Made by a program: the position numbers and the translations under genes
Assembly: GCA_964353555.1 (NCBI GenBank)
Contig: CAYGWM010000005.1
Location: forward strand, 1-64,000
Source: PR03 sp964353555
Lineage (GTDB): Bacteria; Myxococcota_A; UBA9160; PR03
Direction: 5' to 3'
DNA length: 64,000 bases
Shown here: positions 8,623 through 16,894 of the stretch, piece after piece
How positions within the stretch are numbered: position 1 is the first letter of the stretch
Layout: the number at the start of each line of letters is the position of its first letter
The notes under the pieces: generated by a model
Databases searched by the model: none
Seen by the model: only the letters and a program-made list of their open reading frames with translations
What the model was told of the DNA's origin: nothing

Positions 8623-10317
8623 CTACATCTGCGTGTAGTCGGGACCTTCTCCGCCTTGCGGCGGTGTCCAGGTGATGACCTGGTACGGATCCGCGATGTC
8701 GCAAGTCTTACAGTGGACGCAGTTCTCGTGGTGGATGAAGAGCTTCTTGCGACCCGGCTGCTCGGGGTCCGGCATCATCTCATAGACGGCCGCCGGACAG
8801 AAGCTCTCGCACGGGTTGCCGTATTCCTTCGCGCAGACATCGCTACACAGGTCAACGTCGGCCACTACCAGGTGCGACGGCTGATCGACTTCGTGCTGCG
8901 ATCCGCTGAAGCCGACCAGGTGCTCCTTCGAGAAGGTGAGCTTGTTGTCGAACTCGAAGACTTCCTTCTGCCGCTTGCCCGCGGGTAGCTCCGAGAGCTT
9001 CTTCATGTGCGTGTGGCCGGCGGTGAACGGAAGCGGGTCGATCAAACCGCGACCCTTGGTGATCAGCATCAGCGGGATGTTGAGCCCGAGCGCGAAGACC
9101 GGGCTGACCTCGGTGGAGCCGTGGAAGTTACGCGCCTCCATGTGCTCGTCGTAGGCCCAGCTGCTGCGGTAGCGCTCCGCATAGCCGCCGAGCGTCACCG
9201 CGGAGAAGTCGTCCGCGGCGAGCGCGTCGACGATCGTGTCCGCCGCCAACAGGCCCGACTTCATCGCGAGGTGGATGCCCGCGAGCCGGAACGCGTTGCA
9301 CATGCTCGCTGAATCGCCCACCAGCAGCGCTCCGTCGCAGTAGAGTTTCGGCTGCGCATAGATGCCCGAGACCGGCAGCGCCTTGGCTCCGTAGCGGACC
9401 AGCTCGGCGCCATCGAGCAGATCGCGCATGAACGGCGTGGTCTTGAACTTCTGCGCTTCGAGATGCGGATCGTTGAACGGGTTCTTCGAGTCGAGCATCG
9501 TCACGAAGCCGAACGACACGAGGTTGTCCTTCATGTCGTAGAGCCACATGCCGTTGAACTGCGACAGGAAGTCGGGGAAGAGCGAGCCGTGGATCACACG
9601 ACCCGGCTTGTGCTTCTCCGGCTTGACGCGCCAGATCTCCTTGATGCCCGTCTCGTAGACCTGCGGGTACTGGCCCTGTAGATCGAAGCGATCGATCAGC
9701 TGCTTGGTCAGCGAACCGCGCACGCCTTCGCCGAGCACCGTCACGTTGGCGAAGATGTCCATGCCGGGCTGGAAGTTCGCCTTGGGCTTGCCGTTCTTGT
9801 CGACGCCCATGTCGCCGATGCGCACGCCGACCACGCGGTTGCCGTCGACGAGGAGCTGGTCGCCCGCGAAGCCCGGGTAGATCTCGATGCCCGCTTCCTC
9901 GCACTTCGTGCCGAGCCATTTCACAACGTTCGACAGCGACGCGACGTGATAGCCGGTCTTCTGGAAGTTGGGCGGACAGATCGGCGACTTGATCGTAAAC
10001 GAGCGGAAGAACATGTAGAACGACGCGTCGTCGCAGACGTATTCGGTCGGGAATCCCTGTTCGAGGAAATCGGGCATCAGCTCCGCGATCGCCTTGGGAT
10101 TGATCACCGCGCCGGAAAGCGAGTGGTCGCCGAGCCCCGCGGACTTCTCGATCACCAGGATCGTCGGAGGCTCGATCGTCTTGCCGCCGTTCTTCGCGGC
10201 GTTCGCGTTATGAGCCGCGACCTGTCGCGAGAGGTGCAACGCCGACACCAGCGTCGCGGGACCCGCTCCGACGAAGAGGACGTCGACTTCGAGGCTCTCG
10301 CGCTCGACTTCGGCCAT
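8623..10317 (-). CDS. Electron-transfer-flavoprotein:ubiquinone oxidoreductase
   Basis: 564 residues, full length for ETF-QO. It passes electrons from reduced ETF (fatty-acid and amino-acid acyl-CoA dehydrogenases) to the quinone pool at the inner membrane. The N-terminus has the FAD-binding motif VGAGPATLVSALHLS. The C-terminal ferredoxin-like part has the single 4Fe-4S cluster cysteines in CVHCKTCDI plus an upstream Cys in NPCESFCP, followed by the family signature VITWTPPQGGEGPDY. Start ATG at 10317 is preceded by AAGGAGA. It is 118 nt downstream of pntB on the same strand. Presence implies beta-oxidation coupled to respiration; etfAB are not in the window. Confidence 0.93.
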   Translation of the reverse strand: MAEVERESLEVDVLFVGAGPATLVSALHLSRQVAAHNANAAKNGGKTIEPPTILVIEKSAGLGDHSLSGAVINPKAIAELMPDFLEQGFPTEYVCDDASFYMFFRSFTIKSPICPPNFQKTGYHVASLSNVVKWLGTKCEEAGIEIYPGFAGDQLLVDGNRVVGVRIGDMGVDKNGKPKANFQPGMDIFANVTVLGEGVRGSLTKQLIDRFDLQGQYPQVYETGIKEIWRVKPEKHKPGRVIHGSLFPDFLSQFNGMWLYDMKDNLVSFGFVTMLDSKNPFNDPHLEAQKFKTTPFMRDLLDGAELVRYGAKALPVSGIYAQPKLYCDGALLVGDSASMCNAFRLAGIHLAMKSGLLAADTIVDALAADDFSAVTLGGYAERYRSSWAYDEHMEARNFHGSTEVSPVFALGLNIPLMLITKGRGLIDPLPFTAGHTHMKKLSELPAGKRQKEVFEFDNKLTFSKEHLVGFSGSQHEVDQPSHLVVADVDLCSDVCAKEYGNPCESFCPAAVYEMMPDPEQPGRKKLFIHHENCVHCKTCDIADPYQVITWTPPQGGEGPDYTQM

Positions 10318-10435
10318 GGCAAATCTCCTTGCAATCGTTCCCAGTCAGCGTAGACGACGCTCTCCCTGGGTCAACGATGCCTACGGCGACTCTGAGTCAT
10401 CTCGGTTCAGTCGATTGGTCTTGCGGCGGACCGCA

Positions 10436-11830
10436 TCAATGGCCCATCCCGGACTCGCTCGTGAGCGCCTTCACGACTTCGCCGAGCGCCGCCTTCGCGT
10501 CGCCGAACAACATCAGCGTGTTGTCGGCGGTGTAGAGCTCGTTGTCGATGCCGGCAAAGCCCGGGTTCATCGTGCGCTTGTTGGCGATCACGGTCTTGCA
10601 CTTGTCGACGTCGATGATCGGCATGCCGTAGATCGGACTCGACTTGTCGTGGCGTGCCGCGGGATTCACGACGTCGTTGGCGCCGACCACGATCGCGACG
10701 TCCACCTGCGCGAGATCGGGGTTGATCTCGTCCATCTCGACCAGCGCATCGTAGGGAACGTTGGCTTCGGCGAGCAGCACATTCATGTGGCCCGGCATGC
10801 GGCCCGCGACCGGGTGGATCGCGAAGCGGCAGCGGATGCCGCGCTTCTGCAGCTGCTCGTACAACTCGAAGGCACGGTGCTGCGCCTGCGCGACGGCGAG
10901 GCCGTAGCCCGGCACCACGACGACGTCGCGCGCCATCTCGAGCAGATCGGCGACGTCCTGTGCGGTCGCGCTCTTCACGGGTTTCTGCTCGGCGGCGCCC
11001 TTTGCGCCCGCCTGGACCTGACCGAAGGCGCCGAACAGCACGTTCGTGAACGACCGATTCATCGCGCGGCACATGATGATCGACAGGATCAGGCCCGAGG
11101 ACCCGTCGAGTGCACCCGCGATGATCAGCACCTTGTTCTCCAGTACGAATCCCATCGCGACCGCCGCGAGTCCGGCGTACGCGTTGAGTAGTGAGATCAC
11201 GGTCGGCATGTCGGCGCCGCCGATCGGCAGGATCAGCAACACACCGAAGGTCAGCGACAGCGCCAATAGAACCGGGAAGAGCGCCCAGAGCGTCGGATCG
11301 ATCACCAGCGCCACGGCGGCGAAGAGCGCGATCACGAGCAAGCCGAAATTGATGAAGTTCTGACCGCGGTAGGTGATCGGCCGGGTCGGAATCACTTCCT
11401 GCAGCTTGCCCGCCGCCATCAGGGAGCCCGTGAAGGTGAGGAAGCCGAGGAAGACTTCGAGCGCGATCGCGCCGGTGCGAAACGCGGTGAGTTCGCCTTC
11501 GCCGAGCCACAGTGAGTACTTCGCGGTGCCGACGAGCCCGGCAGCCAGACCGCCGAACGCATGCGAGAGCGCGGTTCGCTGCGGCACCGCGGTGAGCGCG
11601 ACGCGCGACAGCGGGATGCCGATCGCAGTGCCGACGACCACGGCAATCGCTATCCAGTGGAACGCGATGATTTCCGGATGGAGCAGCGTGCCGAAGACGG
11701 CAAGGCTCATGCCGCCGACGCCTGCCACCACGCCGCGCCGCGCCGTCTTCGGATGGCTCATCCAGCGCAGCGAGAAGACGAAGAGGGCCGCCGCGACGAG
11801 GTAGGAGGCCTGGGTGAGGTTCTCCATCAT
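10436..11830 (-). CDS. pntB: NAD(P) transhydrogenase beta subunit
   Basis: 464 residues, normal for PntB. Proton-translocating transhydrogenase couples the proton gradient to hydride transfer from NADH to NADP. About eight hydrophobic segments (residues 1-260) are followed by the Rossmann-type NADP-binding domain III, with VPGYGLAVAQAQ, HPVAGRMPGHMNVLLAEA and the hallmark DVAIVVGANDVVNPAAR near the C-terminus. Start: the first of two ATGs at 11830, which overlaps the upstream subunit's TGA by 4 nt; an apparent longer reading frame to 12223 is a different, non-coding extension. Confidence 0.95.
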   Translation of the reverse strand: MMENLTQASYLVAAALFVFSLRWMSHPKTARRGVVAGVGGMSLAVFGTLLHPEIIAFHWIAIAVVVGTAIGIPLSRVALTAVPQRTALSHAFGGLAAGLVGTAKYSLWLGEGELTAFRTGAIALEVFLGFLTFTGSLMAAGKLQEVIPTRPITYRGQNFINFGLLVIALFAAVALVIDPTLWALFPVLLALSLTFGVLLILPIGGADMPTVISLLNAYAGLAAVAMGFVLENKVLIIAGALDGSSGLILSIIMCRAMNRSFTNVLFGAFGQVQAGAKGAAEQKPVKSATAQDVADLLEMARDVVVVPGYGLAVAQAQHRAFELYEQLQKRGIRCRFAIHPVAGRMPGHMNVLLAEANVPYDALVEMDEINPDLAQVDVAIVVGANDVVNPAARHDKSSPIYGMPIIDVDKCKTVIANKRTMNPGFAGIDNELYTADNTLMLFGDAKAALGEVVKALTSESGMGH

Positions 11831-12123
11831 CGCTTGTCGCTCTGCTGGCGGAACATCTTCAGCATCCGGTCGGTGATCAGGAAGCCGCTCACGATGTTGG
11901 TGACCGATGCGGCGACCGCGATCGTTCCGAGCACGGTGCTGAAAGTCGTCTTCTGCTCGCCCGCGATGATGATCGAGCCCACGACGGCGATCGCCGAGAT
12001 CGCGTTGGTGAGCGACATCAGCGGCGTATGCAGCAGGCGCGACACGTTTCGGATCACGTCGAAGCCGACGAAGGTCGCGAGCATGAAGACGAAGGTCATC
12101 GACCAGAAGTCGATCGGGTGCAT
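11827..12123 (-). CDS. pntAB: NAD(P) transhydrogenase alpha-2 (membrane) subunit
   Basis: 98 residues with three hydrophobic helices (FWSMTFVFMLATFVGFDVI; NAISAIAVVGSIIIAG; VTNIVSGFLITDRML), as in the small membrane subunit of three-subunit transhydrogenases. Start at ATG 12123 (MHPIDFWS) because GGAGA lies 6 nt upstream; an upstream in-frame ATG at 12141 would spoil this spacing. TATACT at 12158-12153 (minus strand) is a good -10 element. The NAD-binding alpha-1 subunit (pntAA), usually the first gene of this operon, is not present next to it; the divergent gene at 12192 follows instead. Confidence 0.9.
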   Translation of the reverse strand: MHPIDFWSMTFVFMLATFVGFDVIRNVSRLLHTPLMSLTNAISAIAVVGSIIIAGEQKTTFSTVLGTIAVAASVTNIVSGFLITDRMLKMFRQQSDKR

Positions 12124-12152
12124 GGGGGGTCTCCAGGGCATCGGGCCGGCGC

Positions 12153-12185
12153 AGTATAGGGGCGCGGTCCGCGGGGCGGTATGCT
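12153..12185. promoter_or_regulatory. Divergent -10 elements for pntAB (minus) and the TPR-like gene (plus)
   Basis: On the minus strand TATACT (12158-12153) lies about 30 nt from the pntAB ATG, with a Shine-Dalgarno between. On the plus strand TATGCT (12180-12185) is followed by six bases and then the GTG at 12192, leaving no room for a leader. No clear -35 boxes are visible for either. Confidence 0.5.
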
Positions 12186-12191
12186 GGCGCG

Positions 12192-13124
12192 GTGCGATCC
12201 GCCCCGATAGGAGTCGTCGACATCGTCCGCGAGTTCTTGCTCGCGCATCGGCTGCTGCGACGCCTCTTCGAGCGTCATCGCAGCGGTACTCTGCACTTCG
12301 AGGAGGTGCAGGCCCTTGCGGGCGACACCGAGGCGAGCGTCTTGTTCCGATTGAAAGAGCGCTGCCACGCGTTGTTCAGGGCCGGTGAGGTCGGTGACGA
12401 CCTGTCGCGCGTTGCGCTCTTCGACCTCGCCGTGGGATCGCTGTTCCACGAGGCGATGAAGCTGCGCGAGAACTTCTATCAGCTCGAGGTCTACGCGCCG
12501 AAGGTCGAGGCTGCGCGACGCGACGCCGAGTCCGGCAGCGAGGGCCTCTTCGAGGAGTTCGCGCGCATTCTCGCCGCGTCGCGCGAACGTTTCGCCGAGG
12601 CGCTGATCGAGAGTGAAGCACTGCTAGAGCAGACGCGACGGCAGTTCCGCGTGCTGTTGCGCACGCATCGCACGAACGGTCTCGTCGCGCGCTACTTGCT
12701 GGAGAACACCGAACTCGCCGGCGAGGTGCTGGGCGAGCCACTCGATGCGTTCTTGACCGAGGTGCACGGCGATGCGGTCGCTGCGTACGCGCTGGCAGCG
12801 CGTTCGTATCTCGAAAGCGGCTACTTCGACGAATCGAAACGCGTACTCGCCGAAGCGTTGACCCGCGATCCGGAGCGCGCCGACCTGCGCAACGCGGCAG
12901 CATATGCCGACGGAATGAGCGCCTATCTGAGCGCTCGCTACGGCGAGTCGCTGCGTGATCTCGAGCGCTGGGCGGAAGGCGGGTTCGTTGCCGAGGACGC
13001 AGCGTTTCGCAACCTGGCGCTGTCGGCCGTGACGCGGGTCGCGACGCTCTCGGCAGGCGCAGGGCAGGCGGGACTCGGGGAGCGCGCGGCCGCGCTCGCG
13101 CAGCGCCTCGCGCCGCACGCTTAG
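12192..13124 (+). CDS. Hypothetical helical protein with TPR-like repeats, likely leaderless
   Basis: 310 residues, no signal peptide or membrane segment. The first half is alpha-helical and charged (residues 20-165). The second half has TPR-like units, clearest at AAYALAARSYLESGYFDESKRVLAEALTR-type spacing around residues 195-225 and a following repeat with YADGMSAYLSARYGESLRDL. I do not recognise a named family. GTG 12192 lies 6 nt after TATGCT with no Shine-Dalgarno sequence, consistent with a leaderless start. It is divergent from the transhydrogenase genes and convergent with the TetR gene, so context gives no function. Confidence 0.7.
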   Translation: MRSAPIGVVDIVREFLLAHRLLRRLFERHRSGTLHFEEVQALAGDTEASVLFRLKERCHALFRAGEVGDDLSRVALFDLAVGSLFHEAMKLRENFYQLEVYAPKVEAARRDAESGSEGLFEEFARILAASRERFAEALIESEALLEQTRRQFRVLLRTHRTNGLVARYLLENTELAGEVLGEPLDAFLTEVHGDAVAAYALAARSYLESGYFDESKRVLAEALTRDPERADLRNAAAYADGMSAYLSARYGESLRDLERWAEGGFVAEDAAFRNLALSAVTRVATLSAGAGQAGLGERAAALAQRLAPHA

Positions 13125-13136
13125 CACGCTGTTGGG

Positions 13137-13763
13137 TCAGGACTTCGCTTCGTCCGGCCGCGCGAGCACGCCGTCGCGTAATAGCGACAGTACCTCGTCG
13201 CGCCGCCAGGCGACGACTGGTCCCGTGAAGACGTCCTCGATGCCGAGAACGGCCGCGCTGAAGGCCGGCGCAGCGTAGTGGAAGAGCATCAGGCCGAACG
13301 AACTCAGGAAGAAATGTCGCGTCGAGATGCGGCGGAACGTGCCGGCGTCGACACCGCGCCGGTAGCAACTCATCACGCGACCGATCACACGCGTCAGCGT
13401 CGGAAGCAGCGTGGCCGTAAGGCCCGGCGGACGGTCGACGAAGACGCGCAGCAGGATCCGCGCGCAGTTGGGCTTCTCGGCGAGCATCGCGTTGAAGCGA
13501 GTGACCAGCTCTTCGAGCTGGTGTTCGGGTGTCTCGGTGGTTTCGAGGGCGGCTGCCACCACGCGGTCGAGATCTTCGAGGATCGACTCGAGGACCGCTG
13601 CGTAGAGCGCGGCCTTGGAATCGAAGTAGTAGTAGAGCGCCGTTTTGCGCACGCCGACCTGCTCGGCGATCTTCTGCAGATGCGCGCCGGCGTAGCCTTC
13701 GGCAGCGAACTCGGCTTCCGCGACCTCGAGGATCTTCGCGCGCGTGTCGCCGGCTCGGGGCAA
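13137..13763 (-). CDS. TetR/AcrR-family transcriptional regulator
   Basis: 208 residues. N-terminal helix-turn-helix (about residues 8-55): RAKILEVAEAEFAAEGY, then KIAEQVGVRKTALYYYF, the typical TetR recognition helix. The C-terminal 140 residues are a variable helical ligand domain. The only in-frame start is TTG 13763. It is 12 nt downstream of lgt on the same strand, so probably co-transcribed. No palindromic operator was obvious nearby. Ligand and targets unknown; regulators of this shape in such genomes often control fatty-acid genes, which is only suggestive. Confidence 0.9.
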   Translation of the reverse strand: MPRAGDTRAKILEVAEAEFAAEGYAGAHLQKIAEQVGVRKTALYYYFDSKAALYAAVLESILEDLDRVVAAALETTETPEHQLEELVTRFNAMLAEKPNCARILLRVFVDRPPGLTATLLPTLTRVIGRVMSCYRRGVDAGTFRRISTRHFFLSSFGLMLFHYAAPAFSAAVLGIEDVFTGPVVAWRRDEVLSLLRDGVLARPDEAKS

Positions 13764-13775
13764 TGGATCCTCGGG

Positions 13776-14522
13776 CTAGGCGGTCGCTACGGCGACGCCG
13801 TGGCGTGCGTGCAACCAGCTGAGCGCCCCCACCGTGAACAGCGCGAGCGAAATGATCTGTGCCTCGCTCAGGCCGAGCACCACGCGCGGGTTCACGCGCA
13901 GGACCTCGACCCCGAAGCGTCCGATGCCGGCGAGCATGAAGTACTCCGCCCACAGCCGCGGGCTCTTGTCGCGGCGCGCCCACAGGAGGGCGGTGACGCC
14001 GAAGAGCCACGCCGATTCGTAGAGCTGCGTCGGGTGCACTTTGTCGAGAGTCGGCGGCGCGCCTTGCGGGAAGGCGATGCCGAAGGGTCCGTCCGTCAGC
14101 CGGCCGTAGTCGTCGCCGACGAGGAAGCAGCCGATGCGGCCGAGCGCCTGCCCGATCGCGGCGGCCAGACACACGCAGTTGAAGAACGGGCCCGTGGGAA
14201 TCTTGTGGATGCGCGTGCCGACGATCACGAGCGCGATCGCGCCGAGCAGACCGCCGTAGAACGTGATGCCCTCGCGCGCGAACAGCAGCTGCGTGATCGG
14301 GATGCCTTCGCGCAGCGAAACGTCGATCGCGAAGTAGAGCTTCGAGCCGCCGATCCCGCCCACCATCGCGTAGATCAGCATCGTGGTGGCTTGCTCGGGA
14401 TCGAGCCCGATCTCGCGCATTCGCAACGCGGTGAGCCACGTTCCCGATAGGAACGCCACCGCCAGCATCACACCGAAGGTGCTGATCGGAAAGCCGAAGA
14501 TCTCGAATAGGATGGGGTACAT
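13776..14522 (-). CDS. lgt: Phosphatidylglycerol-prolipoprotein diacylglyceryl transferase
   Basis: 248 residues, inner membrane. Transfers diacylglycerol to the lipobox Cys of prolipoproteins, the first step of lipoprotein maturation; this window encodes likely substrates (bamD, 57062 lipoprotein). About seven hydrophobic segments; signature ALGRIGCFLVGDDYG (the usual GRxGNFxNxE region, with Cys where Asn is common in E. coli), then PFGIAFPQGAPP and VHPTQLYES, typical of the non-gammaproteobacterial branch. A TAGCTT -10-like element lies 15 nt upstream of the ATG (14543-14538), implying a very short leader. Confidence 0.93.
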   Translation of the reverse strand: MYPILFEIFGFPISTFGVMLAVAFLSGTWLTALRMREIGLDPEQATTMLIYAMVGGIGGSKLYFAIDVSLREGIPITQLLFAREGITFYGGLLGAIALVIVGTRIHKIPTGPFFNCVCLAAAIGQALGRIGCFLVGDDYGRLTDGPFGIAFPQGAPPTLDKVHPTQLYESAWLFGVTALLWARRDKSPRLWAEYFMLAGIGRFGVEVLRVNPRVVLGLSEAQIISLALFTVGALSWLHARHGVAVATA

Positions 14523-14594
14523 GGCGCGCGACGGCCGAAGCTAGGCGAAGGGGATATTGGCTGCCACCGCTTCCCGGCGCTCGTCTGCTACCGG

Positions 14595-15800
14595 CTAGGC
14601 GCGGGGAAGCAGCACGTGGAACGCAGCGCCCTCGCCAGGCGGGCTCTCGACGAAGGAGCGGCCGCCGTGGAGCTCGGCGATCTTCTTCACGATCGCGAGA
14701 CCGATGCCGGTTCCCTTGCGACCACCCGGATGCGCGACGCTGTGAAACATCTCGAAGATGCGTTCGTGTTCCGTCGGCGCCACGCCGCGCCCGTTGTCGC
14801 GCACCACGATCTGATGCCACCCGGTGGTCTCGCAGATCTCGACGCTGATTTCGGGCTTCTCGCAGGGACCCATGTGATCGAGCGCATTGCCGATCAGGTT
14901 TGAGAAGAGCTGGTAGAGGCGCGTGCGGTCACAACACAAGAGCGGCGGATGGTCGGGCACCAACAGCCCGACGTTCTGCTGCTCCAGGCGCGGCTTCAGC
15001 TCGCCGCGAAGTTGGAGCAGTACCTCGCGCGGATCCACCAGCACGCTCCGCTCGCCCGCGTGACCGATGCGGGCGAAGTCGAGCAGGTCGCGGATCAAGC
15101 TCTCCATCGTGCGACCCGCTTCGGTGATGCGGTCGAGGAAGTGGGTCCCGCGTTCGCCGAGGGCTGCGCCGAACTCCTCGCGCAGCAGGCGCGAGAAACC
15201 GAGAACCGAGACCAGCGGCGAGCGAAGGTCGTGCGCGAGCGCGCGTACCGTCTGCTCCAGCTCGTCGTTTTGTCGCGATAGCTGCAGCTCGTCGCGACGT
15301 CGCTCCGTCTCATCGCGAAGGTACGCAACGGCGCCGCCAAGGGGCGCGTCCATTCCCTTCACGGAGTAGGCGACCCAGCGCGTTTCGCTGCCCGGGAGTC
15401 GCAATTCGGCGTGACCGCGTCGAACGCCGTCGTGTGCATCGGCGTCGGGTTTGTGACTTCCGATCAGCCCGGCGACCTGCTGCCCGATCACGTCCGACGA
15501 GGCGCAGCCGAAGAGTGAAGTGCAAGCGGGGTTCACGTAGCGGACGCGGCCGTCGGAATCGATTGCGACGACCGGATCGGGCGCGGCATCGAGGATCGCC
15601 TCCGAGAGTTCGAGACGACGCCGCTCGGCGTCGCCGCCGCGCTTTGCTTCGCGCGGTCCGGCATCTCTTCTGCGTGTCGTCCCGAGTAACGCCAAGTTGC
15701 TCCCTAGATCCTCGAGTCCGAGGCGAGATCCCGTCGCGATCCCGTTCCATGCCAGCGGGGATCCGATGGGGGCGGGGAGACCCGCCAGAGCGAATGGCAT
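14595..15800 (-). CDS. PAS-domain sensor histidine kinase
   Basis: Up to 401 residues, no membrane segment, so probably cytoplasmic. A PAS domain (about residues 65-175: ILDAAPDPVVAIDSDGRVRY) is followed by a short coiled-coil linker, an H-box ALAHDLRSPLVSVLGFSRLL with the phosphorylatable His, and an HATPase domain with LIGNALDH (N box), VVRDNGRGV (G1) and GRKGTGIGLAIVKKI (G2). The H-box reads HDLRSP, as in the HisKA group. The start is uncertain: ATG 15800 overlaps a putative -10 of a TTGACC-N16-GATAGG promoter (15828-15801, minus), whereas TTG 15695 in frame follows AGGGAG by 4 nt and may be the true start. No response regulator is adjacent; the receiver protein at 276-1955 is the only one in the window. 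Confidence 0.88.
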   Translation of the reverse strand: MPFALAGLPAPIGSPLAWNGIATGSRLGLEDLGSNLALLGTTRRRDAGPREAKRGGDAERRRLELSEAILDAAPDPVVAIDSDGRVRYVNPACTSLFGCASSDVIGQQVAGLIGSHKPDADAHDGVRRGHAELRLPGSETRWVAYSVKGMDAPLGGAVAYLRDETERRRDELQLSRQNDELEQTVRALAHDLRSPLVSVLGFSRLLREEFGAALGERGTHFLDRITEAGRTMESLIRDLLDFARIGHAGERSVLVDPREVLLQLRGELKPRLEQQNVGLLVPDHPPLLCCDRTRLYQLFSNLIGNALDHMGPCEKPEISVEICETTGWHQIVVRDNGRGVAPTEHERIFEMFHSVAHPGGRKGTGIGLAIVKKIAELHGGRSFVESPPGEGAAFHVLLPRA

Positions 15801-16044
15801 CCTATCACTGCTGTTTTTCGTAGGTCAAACAAGAGTTTGCAGAGGAATGAAAACCCGATGACAGCCCGGCGCCCTCCATTCGTACCCCGGGGGAGGATCG
15901 GCTGAGGATGGATATCTCCCCCTGGGGTCTCGCGTTTGGCAGGTTTCCCGACCTCCCTTACCCTAATCGCGAGTTCACCTTTCTCCCTCGCCCCTCCACT
16001 CACATCTCGACGGAACGATTCACTCGAGCTCCGAGGAGATCCCG
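15801..16044. other. Intergenic region between divergent kinase and transglycosylase genes
   Basis: Less GC-rich than its surroundings (for example the stretch at 15811-15860) and without a reading frame. It holds the putative minus-strand kinase promoter (TTGACC 15828-15823) and, before 16045, a strong GAGGAG ribosome binding site for the transglycosylase gene. Confidence 0.5.
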
Positions 16045-16635
16045 ATGCGGACCCTTCCCCAGACTCGCTCTTCGCCAATTTCGAGATCGAGAGTGGCGGC
16101 CACGGCGGCGGCCGGGCTGGTGCTGTTATGGCTGACCGGCGCATCGACGCGGCCGGAGCCCGTGGGCGCCGCCGAGCCCGTTGCTGCGAGCTCGCAGAGA
16201 GCCGCGACCGACGAGTTCTCGATTGCCCGCATACTCGCGCGCACCAACCCGCAGCTCGCGGAGCCGGAGCTCGCGCGGATCGCGCGCGCAGTGCTTCGCT
16301 ACAGCGCGAAATACGACCTCGATCCCGAGTTGGTGACCGCGGTGATCCTGGTCGAGAGCAGCGCGCTGCCGAGCGCGCGCAGTCCGAAGGGCGCCATGGG
16401 CCTGATGCAGGTGATGCCGGCGATGCTCGAGCCGCTGCGCCTGGTCGGCAATTTCACGACGGTCGAGAGCAACATCGAAGCCGGCTGCCTGATCCTTGCC
16501 GACAACATCCGTCGTATGGGCGAAGGCGACGGCATCCTCGCCTACTTCTGGGGGCCGAACATCCGCGGCGTTGCCTACCTCGAACGCGTCCGCGCGGCCC
16601 AGGCCGAGGTGCGGCGGCAGCTGCGATCCTCGTGA
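16045..16635 (+). CDS. Lytic transglycosylase with SLT (Slt70/MltC-type) domain
   Basis: 196 residues. An N-terminal hydrophobic signal (VAATAAAGLVLLWLTGAS) targets it to the periplasm. The SLT domain spans about residues 70-190: Glu in VILVESSALPSARSPKGAMG (catalytic Glu followed by the S.....G.MGLMQ motif), then GLMQVMPAML and the later Asn/Tyr-containing segment ILAYFWGPN. It cleaves peptidoglycan glycan strands with 1,6-anhydro-MurNAc formation. The substrate-side motif is slightly unusual because the typical AYNAG reads AYFWGPN. Good Shine-Dalgarno GAGGAG 8 nt before the ATG. Monocistronic in appearance. Confidence 0.87.
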   Translation: MRTLPQTRSSPISRSRVAATAAAGLVLLWLTGASTRPEPVGAAEPVAASSQRAATDEFSIARILARTNPQLAEPELARIARAVLRYSAKYDLDPELVTAVILVESSALPSARSPKGAMGLMQVMPAMLEPLRLVGNFTTVESNIEAGCLILADNIRRMGEGDGILAYFWGPNIRGVAYLERVRAAQAEVRRQLRSS

Positions 16636-16894
16636 CCCATCCGGCCAGGCGCTGCGCGCCAAACCTGATGACCCGGCGGGCCAGGCGCTGCGCGCCCTGC
16701 TGGTTGACGCACCGCGCGCNNNNNNNNNNNNNNNNNNNNNNNNNNNNNNNNNNNNNNNNNNNNNNNNNNNNNNNNNNNNNNNNNNNNNNNNNNNNNNNNN
16801 NNNNNNNNNNNNNNNNNNNCTGATGACCCGGCGGGCCAGGCGCTGCGCGCCCTGCTGGTTGACGCACCGCGCGCGCGCCGTCTAGTTTCGCGAC
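16632..16894. repeat. Short GC-rich palindromic repeats plus assembly gap with 55-bp duplicated ends
   Basis: Two tandem degenerate units begin near 16632 and 16667. Each has a TGACCC start, a GGCCAGGCGC core and a small hairpin GGCGC-TGC-GCGCC. Bases 16665-16719 are repeated exactly at 16820-16874 around 100 Ns (16720-16819), again a 55-bp unmerged overlap. A related unit flanks another gap near 40200. No gene. Confidence 0.7.
16883..16888 (+). promoter_or_regulatory. -10 box TAGTTT directly before a leaderless GTG
   Basis: TAGTTT ends 6 nt before GTG 16895, and no Shine-Dalgarno sequence fits in between. Same arrangement as at 12180, 53291 and 62914. Confidence 0.5.

Noticed and set aside
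10436..12223. Long minus-strand frame suggesting a fused PntAB-PntB protein
   Set aside because: The extension beyond 11830 is in a different frame from pntAB and has Arg/Asp-rich noise; pntAB itself ends in an ATGA overlap with pntB.
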